A DNA stretch of 47,849 bases from CAUZFZ01 sp963579025 (lineage in GTDB: Bacteria > Planctomycetota > Planctomycetia > Planctomycetales > Planctomycetaceae), in NCBI GenBank assembly GCA_963579025.1, contig CAUZFZ010000068.1, forward strand, positions 1 through 47,849, written 5' to 3'. This document shows, piece after piece, positions 23,801-32,607 of this stretch (its first letter is position 1; each line of letters begins with the position of its first letter). The notes under the pieces are model-generated. The model searched no databases and had not been told where the DNA came from. It saw only the letters and a list, made by a program, of their open reading frames with translations. A program made the position numbers and the translations under genes.

Positions 23801-24603
23801 CAGGACTGATCGGAGGGCGGCAGCTCGGTGAAGTGGTGCATCAGGTCTTCGAGGACATCCTCGGACTGGGAAGATTTGCGGATGCGGGTGAGTCGGCGGT
23901 GCGTGAGGCTGTTCGGAACTGTCTACAGCCGGAGATGAAACGTCATCAGATCGACGTGGACTGGCTGGATGCACTGACGACTTCCGTCACGCTGAGTCTG
24001 ACGCAACCGCTGGCGCTGCATACGGAAACCGGTATCCCAACCTGTCACCTGCTGGAGATCGAGCATGCCCGCTTGACCTGCGAACTGCCATTCCTGCTGA
24101 GGCTCAGACTCACGGGCACTGCGACTGAATCCGACGCATTCGTTGCGGCGTTTGAAAGGTCCACGCAGACCTGGATTCGGCAATATGCAGACCGCGTTGG
24201 CGGAATGAGCGTGTCTGGCCTGCGAGGGTTTCTCGTCGGGTTCATTGATCTGGTATTCGAACACAACGGCCGCTGGTTCATTCTCGATTACAAGACGAAC
24301 AACCTTGGGCCGACCCGCGGCGACTACTCAGGCGACCGGCTGCGGCAGAGCATGATTGAGCACGACTACATCCTGCAGTACCACCTGTACGCGGTCGCTC
24401 TGGATGCGTTTCTGCGGCTGCGCCTGCCGGGATACACGTATGAAGATCACTTTGGCGGCGTCGTGTACCTGTTCGTTCGAGCTGTGCGACCGAACGCCGA
24501 TTCAGCCGACGGCATTTTCTTCGATCGACCAGACGCGGCTGTCATCCGTGAACTTGCGCGGGCAATCACGGGAGACACGGTCACCAACGAGGGCAAAACG
24601 TGA
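20812..24603 (+). CDS. recB: RecB-like UvrD-family helicase-nuclease
   Basis: A 1263-residue superfamily 1 helicase with a C-terminal RecB-type nuclease. Walker A is SASAGTGKT (20-28), motif II MVDEFQDTD (about 411), and IHKSKGLEYAIVYCP and LLYVALTRAKHQ are the late helicase motifs. The nuclease motif LDYKTNN has Asp1159 and Lys1161, preceded by FLVGFIDLVFEHNGRWFI. Order and length match the exonuclease V beta subunit, which unwinds and resects double-strand ends. No recC or recD is in the window: the left neighbour is a sulfatase and the right one ctpA. A GTGA overlap at the stop opens a 72-codon frame of unknown worth. The start at 20812 follows the sulfatase stop closely. Confidence 0.88.
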   Translation: MTGTAFNPLTMPLTGVHSISASAGTGKTYAITTLYLRFLLEPAAQCSVDSILVTTFTEAATAELKDRLRSRLKEALRLMERCESLTDAQSLVAEGRADAVVVELLDAVGGWDEHRRQRVQERLDDALLNFDQAPVYTIHGFCNRILQDLVFETGSRFDAALVTSLKPLLDEAVCDFAARWWTTPDAPLAGWLKLDGTLWKSMANVAFQAIENPTAMVTPDGLGLEELLASDLPARFLECVEQLDHTWNASGEEAIRLLRTAVDAGVMHKGKYGKPDQIDRSVEHLQAVIEFRDPDLFQLDNSKVGPTQQRLTRTAVEGGAKKGQQAPEHELFERYEAVVEVARQMSRHREQIRATMLARLAESVREQVERRKRESGVMSFSDLLHQVDQALTGDRNQFVLDALRDRYHVAMVDEFQDTDPVQYRIFRQVFVEGASQTADGRAFVVIGDPKQSIYRFRGADIHACLQAIRETDPRNRHQMGMNWRSDRSLVNAVQATFASAADPFLTEEIPLPGIEARFDDRLRDAPALSVTVVSNPFATEKKREASKADALHRVTHRVADDIVSQLNSESQIFDLPDADTGRQIEPRDIAILCRTGHELRLIQEQLADRGVPAVLQTEESVFDSPEAAALAQVLRAVLSAGSHVPMACALQTSVFGFDADRLDSLQHDELALSGWLEQFHGWRDCWMRDGFIVMWSRLLDEHGTVARLAGEMTGERRITNYLHLGELLHNQAEATHDGPDELLRWLEQMVGEPDRREGDESQLRLETDSAAVQLCTIHKSKGLEYAIVYCPTLWSVRRRPKNNEPDAVLARLDGDNRPLPAHELDVGSELIDARRQQDQDAQRAEDRRLLYVALTRAKHQCNVYWASVEGAGTSALGHFMLSGAGKLDDAALEDRIGRWLQELRVDRVELRGSQLLSALSDPGRFAARRGDKRQLACRPMKRPVIRSLLQTSFTALSRSAAAHTPEEVADRDAVPASQPDIEDLSREAAADTQVPLAGLIGGRQLGEVVHQVFEDILGLGRFADAGESAVREAVRNCLQPEMKRHQIDVDWLDALTTSVTLSLTQPLALHTETGIPTCHLLEIEHARLTCELPFLLRLRLTGTATESDAFVAAFERSTQTWIRQYADRVGGMSVSGLRGFLVGFIDLVFEHNGRWFILDYKTNNLGPTRGDYSGDRLRQSMIEHDYILQYHLYAVALDAFLRLRLPGYTYEDHFGGVVYLFVRAVRPNADSADGIFFDRPDAAVIRELARAITGDTVTNEGKT

Positions 24604-24807
24604 GCAGCTCGACGGTTCTGCCAGGGCTCTTGCGCGTGTCTCGCGTTTGCCGTCCGGTCAACCGGGTGGAACCCAGGTTGCTGCGTCCAGGAGCTTCCCG
24701 TAAACTCGCGCCGACCGTGAAAGACCGCTGTTCGCGGCTCTTGATCGGCATTTCGAACGCTCGACAGAAGGCACTTGGCCGAGTCGTGTTACTCAAGGAG
24801 AAGCCGC

Positions 24808-26160
24808 ATGGCATTTGACACTCGCTGGAAACTCCAAACGTTGTGGGCCCTGGTGCTCGTTCTCCTGGTCAGTCCCGCAGGTGCTCAGGACGCGGACGCG
24901 GAGGCAGAGAAGAAATCTGACTCGGACGAGTACTTCGAGCTGATGCAGGTTTTTGTCGACACGTTCGAGCAGGTCGAACGCAACTACGTCAAAGACATCG
25001 ACCGCCGCAAGCTGATGGAAGCCGCACTTCGCGGGATGCTGCGTGAGCTGGACCCGTATTCCAGCTACATCCCGAAAGAAGAGCTGGCTCGATTCAATCA
25101 GACCGTTGACCAGGAATTCGGCGGGATCGGAATCCAGGTCCAGCCTGATCCGAAGACCAGACGCATCCTGGTGATCTCTCCGTTGCCGGATACCCCGGCT
25201 TACCGGGCGGGTGTGCGTGCCGGCGACATCGTCACTGAAGTCGAAGGGCACGATACGGAGAACATGCCGCTGTCCCGAGCCGTACAGCTCATGAAAGGCC
25301 CCCCGGGTGAGTCGGTCAGTATTCGCGTCCGGCACATGGGCGATTCGGACGATGAAGAAATGAAGATTGATCGGGCGATTATCAAGGTCAAGTCGGCTCT
25401 CGGCGATCGATTCAACAAGGAGGGCGGCTGGGACTTCATGCTCGATGAAGAGGACAAAATCGGCTATGTGCGGCTGACGCAGTTTGGCCGCCAGAGCGCT
25501 CAGGAGCTGGCCGTGGCCCTGCAGGACCTGACGGAAAAGGGCATGAAGGGGCTGGTTCTCGACCTGCGTTTCAACCCGGGTGGTCTACTGTCTCAGGCCG
25601 TGCGAGTTTCGGATTTGTTCATTGAATCCGGAATGATCGTCAGTACCGAGGGCAAGAACACCGAGCCGCGACCGTTTACGGCGACAAAGCCAGGTACGTT
25701 CGCGGGATTCCCAATGGTCGTGCTGGTGAATCGGTTCAGTGCTTCGGCCAGCGAGATTGTCAGTGCCTGCCTGCAGGACCACGATCGAGCCGTCGTGGTT
25801 GGTGAACGGAGCTGGGGGAAAGGCAGCGTCCAGAACGTCATCTCCCTCGAATCGGGGGCCAGTGCTCTAAAGTTGACGACCGCTCGATACATGCGTCCCA
25901 GTGGAAAGAACATCCATCGATTCCCGGACTCAAAACCAGAAGACGAATGGGGTGTACATCCGAGCGACGGACTGGAGGTGAAGTTCTCGCGGCAGGAATT
26001 GCGGGACTATGACAAGTACCGACGTGCTCGCGACGTCCTGAAAGAAGGCGACCCGCCCGAGTCCGAATTCAAAGACCGGCAGCTCGATAAGGCCCTTGAA
26101 CACCTGCGGTCGGCCATCAGCGAGGAAGACAGTCCGGAGCCAAAAGCAGCGACGAGTTAA
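24808..26160 (+). CDS. ctpA: C-terminal processing peptidase (S41, CtpA/Prc-like)
   Basis: A 450-residue periplasmic serine protease. The signal peptide spans residues 1-26 (hydrophobic TLWALVLVLLVSPAGA). The N-terminal helical part with LRELDPYSSYIP is followed by a PDZ domain (about 100-190, FGGIGIQVQPDPKTR, AGVRAGDIV). The catalytic domain has Ser313 in RFSASASEI and Lys338 in SWGKGSVQ, 25 residues apart as in the S41 dyad. CtpA-type enzymes trim or degrade exported proteins from their C-termini. The ATG at 24808 is set by aaggag at 24795-24800. The gene follows recB by 200 bases; joint transcription is possible but not required. Confidence 0.92.
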   Translation: MAFDTRWKLQTLWALVLVLLVSPAGAQDADAEAEKKSDSDEYFELMQVFVDTFEQVERNYVKDIDRRKLMEAALRGMLRELDPYSSYIPKEELARFNQTVDQEFGGIGIQVQPDPKTRRILVISPLPDTPAYRAGVRAGDIVTEVEGHDTENMPLSRAVQLMKGPPGESVSIRVRHMGDSDDEEMKIDRAIIKVKSALGDRFNKEGGWDFMLDEEDKIGYVRLTQFGRQSAQELAVALQDLTEKGMKGLVLDLRFNPGGLLSQAVRVSDLFIESGMIVSTEGKNTEPRPFTATKPGTFAGFPMVVLVNRFSASASEIVSACLQDHDRAVVVGERSWGKGSVQNVISLESGASALKLTTARYMRPSGKNIHRFPDSKPEDEWGVHPSDGLEVKFSRQELRDYDKYRRARDVLKEGDPPESEFKDRQLDKALEHLRSAISEEDSPEPKAATS

Positions 26161-26433
26161 TTGTCTAACACGACTTCAGACGAGAATCGTTCCCGGAATC
26201 GGGATGTTCCGTCTCACTTCCTGAGGTCATGATTGACACACCAGATGGGCAACTTGACACTATGAATGAGGCGGGACTACGATCTCGCGCGACGCTCGAA
26301 AACATGGAATTTCGGTTGATCCGGTGTGAGTTAAGCCGAATTCGTAAGGATTAGCCGCTGACCAGCCGATCACGACTTTTCACACAGTGACAGCCGCCAG
26401 CAATCGGCCAGTACCCTTAAAGAGGATGACATC

Positions 26434-26709
26434 ATGGCCCACGTCGTTTGCGAACCCTGTTTTAACTGCAAATACACTGACTGCGTCATCGTCTGCCCGG
26501 TTGAGTGTTTCTGCGAAGGCGAGGCGTTCGTCTTCATCAATTCAGAAGAATGCATCGACTGCGAAGCGTGTGTCCCCGAATGTCCGGTGGAAGCCATTTT
26601 CCATGAGGAGAATGTTCCAGACCCGTGGAAGGAATACATCGCGCTGAATACCGAAATGTCGGCTTCGTGTCCCTCGATCTCGGAAAAGAAAGAGGCATTG
26701 GGCGGTTGA
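26434..26709 (+). CDS. fdxA: 7Fe-type ferredoxin (FdxA-like), first copy
   Basis: A 91-residue ferredoxin with the cysteine pattern of Azotobacter FdI-type proteins: Cys9, 12, 17, 21 and 25, then 40, 43, 46 and 50 (CKYTDC, ECIDCEACVPECP). It is expected to bind one 3Fe-4S and one 4Fe-4S cluster and carry electrons in the cytoplasm. It has extra cysteines at 6 and 27 and lacks the longer C-terminal tail of Azotobacter FdI. The start is the ATG at 26434; aaagagg at about 26418 is a possible ribosome site. A closely similar copy follows 128 bases downstream. Confidence 0.9.
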   Translation: MAHVVCEPCFNCKYTDCVIVCPVECFCEGEAFVFINSEECIDCEACVPECPVEAIFHEENVPDPWKEYIALNTEMSASCPSISEKKEALGG

Positions 26710-26837
26710 TCGGCGTCACCGCATCAGATGCGCTCGCTTCATCACGGTTTTCGCTGCAGCGGTTCGAATTCAAAACCTGTTTCGGTGGTCGCGGCTAACT
26801 GTCATTGGCCAGGCCGGTTTCTGCAAAGGATCACAGC

Positions 26838-27113
26838 ATGACTCACGTTGTTTGCGAACCCTGTTTCAACTGCAAGTACACCGATTGCGTGGTGGTTTGC
26901 CCCGTGGAATGCTTCTACGAAGGCCCACAGTTTCTGTTCATTCACCCGGACGAATGCATCGACTGTGAAGCGTGCGTTCCCGAATGCCCGGTCGAAGCGA
27001 TCTTCCACGAAGACAACCTGCCGGAAGAATGGACCGATTACACGAAGTTGAATGCAGAGATGTGCGAGACGTCACCAAACATCACCGAAAAGAAAGAGCC
27101 GTTGGGCGACTGA
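26838..27113 (+). CDS. fdxA: 7Fe-type ferredoxin (FdxA-like), second copy
   Basis: A 91-residue paralogue of the preceding gene, identical over most positions, including all cluster-ligand cysteines, and ending EKKEPLGD where the first ends EKKEALGG. The first copy's Cys27 is Tyr here (CFYEG), which is the usual residue in FdI-type proteins. The ATG at 26838 is fixed by aaagga at 26825-26830; an upstream in-frame start at 26805 is less likely. The two copies read in the same direction and may be co-transcribed or controlled separately; the intervening 128 bases show no terminator. Confidence 0.9.
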   Translation: MTHVVCEPCFNCKYTDCVVVCPVECFYEGPQFLFIHPDECIDCEACVPECPVEAIFHEDNLPEEWTDYTKLNAEMCETSPNITEKKEPLGD

Positions 27114-27256
27114 GCCTTTCCTCCTGCGTGATCGCATACCAGGCGACCGGTTGGTCCATATCAGCCGGTCGCCTGTTTCGCGCGCGGTCGTGTCCGGGCG
27201 GATTCACCAGTGTTCTCGCAACGGAGGTCGCGTACATGCGGCCGTGGTGATCGACC

Positions 27257-28186
27257 TTGGAAGACAACCAGCACCGTATTGTCTCTCTGCTACCGGGCGC
27301 CACAGAGATTGTCGCGGACCTGGGGCTGCGAGACGCTCTTGTCGGACGCTCGCACGAGTGTGACTTTCCACTTGGGATCGAGTCGTTACCGATCTGCTCG
27401 GAACCAGTCATCGACGTTTCGGCGAGCAGTGCCGAGATCAACCGACAGGTCGAAAAGTCACTTGAGAACGCACTGTCGATCTATCGCGTTGACATTGAAC
27501 GCATTCGCGAGTTGAGACCGACACTGATCCTCACGCAAATGCAGTGCGAAGTTTGTGCGGTCAACGAGAAGGACGTGCGATCGGCCATTGCGGAACTGAG
27601 CGACCCGGCGCCTCAGATTCTGTCTTTGAGTCCGTCCGTCCTCGACGACTTGTGGCGCGACATTGCTGCAGTCGCCGCTACGGTCGATGCCGACCAGGCA
27701 GGAAAAACGCTGGTGACAAGTCTGCAGCAGCGACTGGAGCAACTGCGAGGCCGCGTCAGGATCGCCGCTGATCGCCCCCGAGTCGCGTGCATCGAATGGC
27801 TCGATCCGCTGATGACGGCCGGCAACTGGGTTCCCGAACTGCTTGAAGCTGCGGGATGCCAGAACGTGCTCGGGCAGGCCGGTGCACATTCGCCGTGGCT
27901 CGATTGGGCAGACCTGACGGAAGCCGATGCGGACGTGATTCTCGTATTTCCCTGCGGTTTTACTCTGTCACGGACACGCAGTGAATTCCCGATTCTGGCA
28001 GGCCACGCCGAATGGTCGCAGCTTCGTGCTGTTCGCAACGGACGGGTCTTCCTGATCGATGGACACCACTATCTGAATCGGCCCGGACCGCGGCTGATTG
28101 ACTCGGCGGAGATCATCGCTGAGATCGCTCACCCCGAACTGTTCGAGCCTGTGCATCGCGACGTGGCGTGGTCGGCATGCCCCTGA
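27257..28186 (+). CDS. BtuF-like cobalamin/corrinoid substrate-binding protein homologue, no signal peptide
   Basis: A 309-residue protein with the fold signature of helical-backbone binding proteins (BtuF/FecB type): RIVSLLPGATEIVADLGL at the start, RPTLILTQMQCEVCAV, WVPELLEAAGCQNVLG and VRNGRVFLIDGHHYLNRPG. These features are shared with periplasmic cobalamin-binding proteins, but no signal peptide or lipobox precedes the domain, so it may be cytoplasmic or belong to the family of soluble homologues with unknown ligand. The start is a TTG at 27257, with no better in-frame ATG or GTG. No transporter permease or ATPase is adjacent. Confidence 0.75.
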   Translation: MEDNQHRIVSLLPGATEIVADLGLRDALVGRSHECDFPLGIESLPICSEPVIDVSASSAEINRQVEKSLENALSIYRVDIERIRELRPTLILTQMQCEVCAVNEKDVRSAIAELSDPAPQILSLSPSVLDDLWRDIAAVAATVDADQAGKTLVTSLQQRLEQLRGRVRIAADRPRVACIEWLDPLMTAGNWVPELLEAAGCQNVLGQAGAHSPWLDWADLTEADADVILVFPCGFTLSRTRSEFPILAGHAEWSQLRAVRNGRVFLIDGHHYLNRPGPRLIDSAEIIAEIAHPELFEPVHRDVAWSACP

Positions 28187-28239
28187 GGCCATGACACTTG
28201 GGTGGGACCAGACACCGAATTGAACGGGCGTCACGAAGA

Positions 28240-29706
28240 TCACGCCAGAATGTCGCTCACTGGTTGATGCTCCTCGACGCCGGTCAGTCGGAAGTCGAGT
28301 CCCTGGAAGCGGTAGGTCAACCGCCGATGATCCATACCCAGCAGATGCAGGATCGTCGCGTTCAAGTCATGGACATGCACGCCATAGCGATCGCGGTCAA
28401 TGATGTTGTAGCACCAATCGTCGGTTTCGCCGTAACTGATTCCGCCCTTTACGCCACCGCCGGCAAGCCAGATCGAGAAGCAACGGGGGTGATGGTCACG
28501 ACCGAAACTCTGCGCGTTGCCGCCCTGTCGATAAACGGTTCTTCCGAATTCGCCACCCCAGATCACCAGTGTGTCTTTCAGCAGCCCTCGCTGTTTCAGA
28601 TCGAGGACCAGCGCTGCTGAGCCCTGGTCAACTTCCTTCGCAATCTTCGGGTGACGACTCGGCAATCCACCGTGATGGTCCCAGCCGCGATGGTAAATCT
28701 GGATGAATCGAACGCCGCGTTCGGCCAGCCGCCGCGCCAGCAGACAGTTGGCCGCGTGTGTGCCCGGCATCTTCGCATCGGGCCCGTACAGGTCGAAGGT
28801 GCTTTTGGGCTCGCTGGAGACGTCTGTCAGATCCGGCACGGACATCTGCATGCGGAACGCCATCTCGTACGCGGCGATGCGTGTGTCGATTTCCGGATCG
28901 CCGACCTGTTCGCGACGTCGTGAGTTCAACTCGGCGATTCCGTCCAGCAGTTTACGGCGGTCCTTCACGTCCGCTCCGGTCGGATCATTCAGATACAGCA
29001 CCGGATCGCCGGATGACCGCAGCTTGACGCCCTGGTGATTCGACGGCAGGAACGCGCTGCCCCACAGCCGGGCGTACAGCGGCTGAGCCTGCGTGTCCGA
29101 GTTCTTGTCCAGCAGCACAACATACGCCGGCAGGTTTTCGCTTTCGCTTCCAAGCCCGTAACTGACCCAGGCACCCAGACTCGGCCGACCCGGTTGCTGA
29201 TGGCCGGTTTGAAAAAACGTGATGGCCGGGTCGTGGTTGATGGCCTCGGTATACATCGATCGGACGATGCAGATGTCGTCGGCAATCTTCCCGTGCGTGG
29301 GTAGCAGGTCGCTGATCCACTGACCGGACTCACCGTGCTGGCGAAACGGTACGAACGACTTCGCGGCAGGAAACGATTTCTGTCGCGATGTCATGCCCGT
29401 CAGTCGCTGACCGCTGCGAATCGAGTCCGGCAGGTTCTGTCCGTTGAGCTTTTCCAGTGACGGCTTGTAATCCAGCGTATCGATCTGCGATGGCGCTCCT
29501 GACTGGCACAGGTAGATCACCCGCTTCACTTTGGGCGGAAAGTGCGTCGGCCCTGTCCGTCCGGGCGAGTATCCGGGTCCGTTATCCCGGGCGAGTGTCT
29601 CCGCCGTCGCCGGGCTGACACCGAGCAGGGAATTCAGTGCCACTGCACCAAGTCCAACGCGCGACCCGGTTCCAAGAAACGTCCGGCGATTCTGCAGTTC
29701 AGACAT
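28240..29706 (-). CDS. DUF1501 family protein, Tat-exported
   Basis: A 488-residue protein with twin-arginine signal NRRTFLGTGSRVGLGA and family landmarks VKRVIYLCQSGAPSQIDTLD, ICIVRSMYTEAINHDPA, RGWDHHGGLPS and GGEFGRTVYRQGG. It belongs to the long DUF1501 type usually paired with a PSCyt1/PSD1 gene; none is adjacent here. It converges with the BtuF-like gene (53-base gap). A close relative lies at 41593-43065. Confidence 0.88.
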   Translation of the reverse strand: MSELQNRRTFLGTGSRVGLGAVALNSLLGVSPATAETLARDNGPGYSPGRTGPTHFPPKVKRVIYLCQSGAPSQIDTLDYKPSLEKLNGQNLPDSIRSGQRLTGMTSRQKSFPAAKSFVPFRQHGESGQWISDLLPTHGKIADDICIVRSMYTEAINHDPAITFFQTGHQQPGRPSLGAWVSYGLGSESENLPAYVVLLDKNSDTQAQPLYARLWGSAFLPSNHQGVKLRSSGDPVLYLNDPTGADVKDRRKLLDGIAELNSRRREQVGDPEIDTRIAAYEMAFRMQMSVPDLTDVSSEPKSTFDLYGPDAKMPGTHAANCLLARRLAERGVRFIQIYHRGWDHHGGLPSRHPKIAKEVDQGSAALVLDLKQRGLLKDTLVIWGGEFGRTVYRQGGNAQSFGRDHHPRCFSIWLAGGGVKGGISYGETDDWCYNIIDRDRYGVHVHDLNATILHLLGMDHRRLTYRFQGLDFRLTGVEEHQPVSDILA

Positions 29707-30037
29707 GAGACATTTTCCGGCGAGGCGGGATTCGTCGCGTGCCAGGCTTCAGGCATATCAGAACATGTGGCAACGAAGTCTGGTGCACGATGGAGAATTC
29801 TTTAACAGAAGGCCGGGAAGATCGCGAAGCACTGAGCGGTCATTTTCGTTGCTGTCACCGCGACTCTGACTCCGATTGACGCATTGACGCACCTGGCGGG
29901 ATTCGGAGATGCTCCGCCACCTCGCGAGGGAGGACGCGAGACGGTCACTCGAATGCACGTTCACCAGGCATGCCAGCCTGGTTGCCGTTTGTCGAATCGG
30001 TCCGTCTCGTGATCGTTGACAGCCAAGGGAAGGGCTC
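29707..30037. other. Divergent intergenic region
   Basis: 331 bases between the minus-strand DUF1501 gene and the plus-strand permease gene. Promoters for both should lie here. I see no clear operator, terminator or small gene; the overlapping minus-strand frame is a shadow extending into the permease gene. Confidence 0.5.
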
Positions 30038-31726
30038 ATGTACAAGCTGCTGCTTTGCACGCGGTATCTCAGGACGAGATACATCGCTCTGGCCAGCATC
30101 ATCAGCGTGATGCTGGGTGTGGCCACCATGATTGTGGTCAACAGCGTCATGTCCGGTTTCGCGTCGGAAATGCGCGAGCGGATTAACGGTATCCTTGCCG
30201 ATGTCGTCATCGAGACGAACAGCCTGAATGGTGAGGCGAATGCCGAAGCGCAGATGGAACTCGTGCGCAGAGTCACCGGTGACTCGGTCAAATCGGTGAC
30301 GGCGAGTGTCGAGGTCTTCGGGTTGCTCCACTTTCGACGTGCCGGGCAGTGGATTCCTCGGCCAGTCACGATTATTGGCATCGACCCGGAAACCGAGGCG
30401 CAGGTCTGTCCGCTCGTTCAGAATCTGGACAGCTACCGTGAGATCTTTGAGAACGACAAACTGGTACGGCGCCCGCTGCGATCAATCGACGAAATCCCAT
30501 CGTGGGAACTGACTGCTGGGGCTTTGGCCTATCGCCGGGAGTGGAAGGAACGTCAGCGAAAGTTCTTTGAACGCTGGCAGGCCGATCCGGAAAGTCCTCT
30601 TAACGACCTCTCGCCTGAACGGTTGATGCCGGACGAACCGTTCTTCGAATCAGAGGCTGCGCCGATTTTTGACAATGAGCCTTCCGAAGACCTGGCCGCT
30701 CAACCGACAGATACTGCAACCGGTGAGGCCGAAGAGATCGTGCGTGTGGCATCTGAGCGACCCGCCGAAAACCCGTTCTCCGAAGACGTCGTTCCGGCGG
30801 AAATGCTGCAGGACGATGGCCCCGGTTTTTTCGAGCCAGCGGATATCGATGCTCCGCTGCCCGGGCGTCTGTACATCGGCGCGAGTCTGATCGAAATCCT
30901 GCGTCAGGATCCTCGCACGGGCGAGACTCGGATCGAACGCATGGTCCATCCGGGCGATGACGTGAAGATTAGCACGGTCAGTGCGGGCAGTCCGCCGGAG
31001 CCGCGGCACTTCTTCGCGACGGTCGTCGATGTCTACAAAAGCGGGATGAGTGAATACGACGCCAATCTGGTGTTCTGCAATCTGGAATATCTGCAGCAGA
31101 TGCGGGGCATGATCGATCCGCAATCAAAGACGGGAGCGATCACGACACTGAAGATTCGACTGAACGACTACGACGACGCACCGGAAGTCGTACAGGCTTT
31201 GCGTAAGGTGTTTCCGCCGCACCTGTTCACGGTCAGCACCTGGGAGCAGAAACAGGGACCGCTGCTGGCGGCTGTTGATATTGAAGCTGCCATCCTGAAC
31301 GTCTTGCTGTTTCTGATCATCGCCGTGGCTGGATTCGGCATTCTGGCGATCTTCTACATGATCGTTGTCGAAAAGACGCGGGACATCGGCATCCTGAAAT
31401 CGCTCGGCGCCAGCTCACGTGGAGTGATGTCGATTTTTCTGACATACGGTCTGGCTCTGGGAGTTGTCGGCAGCGGCGTTGGCGTCGTGCTGGGCCTGCT
31501 GTTTGTCCGGTACATCAACGAGATCGAAGGCGTGCTTGCGTTCATTATGGGACGCAAGGTCTTCGACGAGCGGATCTACTACTTCCCGAGCATTCCGACA
31601 CAGGTCAACGCGTTTACCGTTACCTGGGTCGCACTGGGAGCGATCGTGATCGCTGTCCTCGCCAGCGTTCTCCCGGCCCGCCGCGCGGCACGACTGCATC
31701 CTGTCCAGGCGCTGCGTTACGAGTGA
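30038..31726 (+). CDS. LolC/LolE-like ABC transporter permease
   Basis: A 562-residue FtsX-family permease. One membrane segment lies near the N-terminus (YIALASIISVMLGVATMIVV), followed by a long periplasmic domain and three segments at the C-terminal end (about 410-430, 465-485 and 530-550), ending RRAARLHPVQALRYE, the classic LolC/LolE tail. An acidic, low-complexity insertion (about 190-280) makes the periplasmic part longer than usual. gggaaggg at about 30025 supports the start. With the LolD-like ATPase downstream it should form an exporter that works on lipoproteins or other envelope substrates; the substrate is not proven. Confidence 0.85.
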   Translation: MYKLLLCTRYLRTRYIALASIISVMLGVATMIVVNSVMSGFASEMRERINGILADVVIETNSLNGEANAEAQMELVRRVTGDSVKSVTASVEVFGLLHFRRAGQWIPRPVTIIGIDPETEAQVCPLVQNLDSYREIFENDKLVRRPLRSIDEIPSWELTAGALAYRREWKERQRKFFERWQADPESPLNDLSPERLMPDEPFFESEAAPIFDNEPSEDLAAQPTDTATGEAEEIVRVASERPAENPFSEDVVPAEMLQDDGPGFFEPADIDAPLPGRLYIGASLIEILRQDPRTGETRIERMVHPGDDVKISTVSAGSPPEPRHFFATVVDVYKSGMSEYDANLVFCNLEYLQQMRGMIDPQSKTGAITTLKIRLNDYDDAPEVVQALRKVFPPHLFTVSTWEQKQGPLLAAVDIEAAILNVLLFLIIAVAGFGILAIFYMIVVEKTRDIGILKSLGASSRGVMSIFLTYGLALGVVGSGVGVVLGLLFVRYINEIEGVLAFIMGRKVFDERIYYFPSIPTQVNAFTVTWVALGAIVIAVLASVLPARRAARLHPVQALRYE

Positions 31727-31829
31727 GGGAGCCCATCCTCATAACCTGGACGAGTCAGAACCAAAGTGGAACGCCGATTTGTCATTAGTTATTTGTCAAT
31801 TCTCATTTGCCATTACCAGGCAGTAAGCC
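31727..31829. other. Short spacer with a direct phrase repeat
   Basis: About 100 bases with the repeated phrases atttgtcattag, atttgtcaatt and catttgccatt ending just before the LolD-like gene. The 15-mer caattctcatttgcc is also found near 16431. This could be an AT-rich repeat or a leader region; no function is evident. Confidence 0.3.
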
Positions 31830-32576
31830 ATGACGCCTCATCCTCACGTGTCAGCCGTTGCCGTTGAGAAAATCTATCTCAAGGGCCAGCTCCGTATTCC
31901 CGTTCTCCGCGGGGTCGAGATGTCGGTCCAGCACGGAGAATTCCTGACAATCCTCGGCCAGTCCGGATCGGGGAAGAGCACGCTGCTGCATCTGATGGGT
32001 CTGTTGGATTCGCCAACAGTGGGAGAAGTCCGCCTGTGTTGCGATTCCCGCGACGGCGAGCCGGCCGATTCACTGCGAGTCGACAATCTACCGGCGGCCA
32101 CACGCGACATTCTTCGAAACCGAGTCTTCGGGTTTATCTTCCAGTTTTATCATCTGTTGCCGGAACTCTCGGTACTGGAAAACGTGCTGGTCCCGCTGAT
32201 GATTCGAGACAAAGCCTGGAAGTACTGGAAGCGTCGTGGCGAGCATCGCGACAAGGCTTGCGAAATCATCGAAAAAGTCGGCCTGACACATCGACTGACA
32301 CACCGGCCGTCGGAACTGTCAGGCGGCGAGATGCAGCGTGCCGCCATTGCCCGGGCTCTGGTATCGCGTCCGGAAATCCTGCTGGCCGATGAGCCGACTG
32401 GAAACCTCGATGCTCAAACCGGGCAAGGCATCATGGACCTGCTGCATTCACTGAATGCCGACCAGAACCTGACAATCGTAATGGTGACGCACGATGAATC
32501 GCTCGCCAGCCAGTCGGACCGCGTTGTCCGTCTGGCCAATGGACGCATTGAAGAACCACTGCGGGCGGTTGCGTAA
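31830..32576 (+). CDS. LolD-like ABC transporter ATP-binding protein
   Basis: A 248-residue ATPase. It has Walker A GQSGSGKST (43-51), the Q-loop FIFQFYHLLPELSVLEN, signature LSGGEMQR, Walker B ILLADEPTGNLD and H-loop VMVTHDE. The FxFQxxHLLPELSVLEN phrase and the partner permease upstream place it in the LolD/MacB group. It acts on the cytoplasmic face of the inner membrane to power the permease. An insertion of about 25 residues (CDSRDGEPADSLRVDN) sits between the P-loop and the Q-loop and is absent from standard LolD. It is separated from the permease gene by 103 bases. Confidence 0.9.
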   Translation: MTPHPHVSAVAVEKIYLKGQLRIPVLRGVEMSVQHGEFLTILGQSGSGKSTLLHLMGLLDSPTVGEVRLCCDSRDGEPADSLRVDNLPAATRDILRNRVFGFIFQFYHLLPELSVLENVLVPLMIRDKAWKYWKRRGEHRDKACEIIEKVGLTHRLTHRPSELSGGEMQRAAIARALVSRPEILLADEPTGNLDAQTGQGIMDLLHSLNADQNLTIVMVTHDESLASQSDRVVRLANGRIEEPLRAVA

Positions 32577-32607
32577 CGGAGCCATCGCACTCCGCGATGT
32601 CGGGCGA

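Noticed and set aside
24600..24818. 72-codon frame after recB as a real gene
   Set aside because: It starts with a GTGA overlap but has no family similarity, is Arg/Leu-rich and runs through the ctpA ribosome site.
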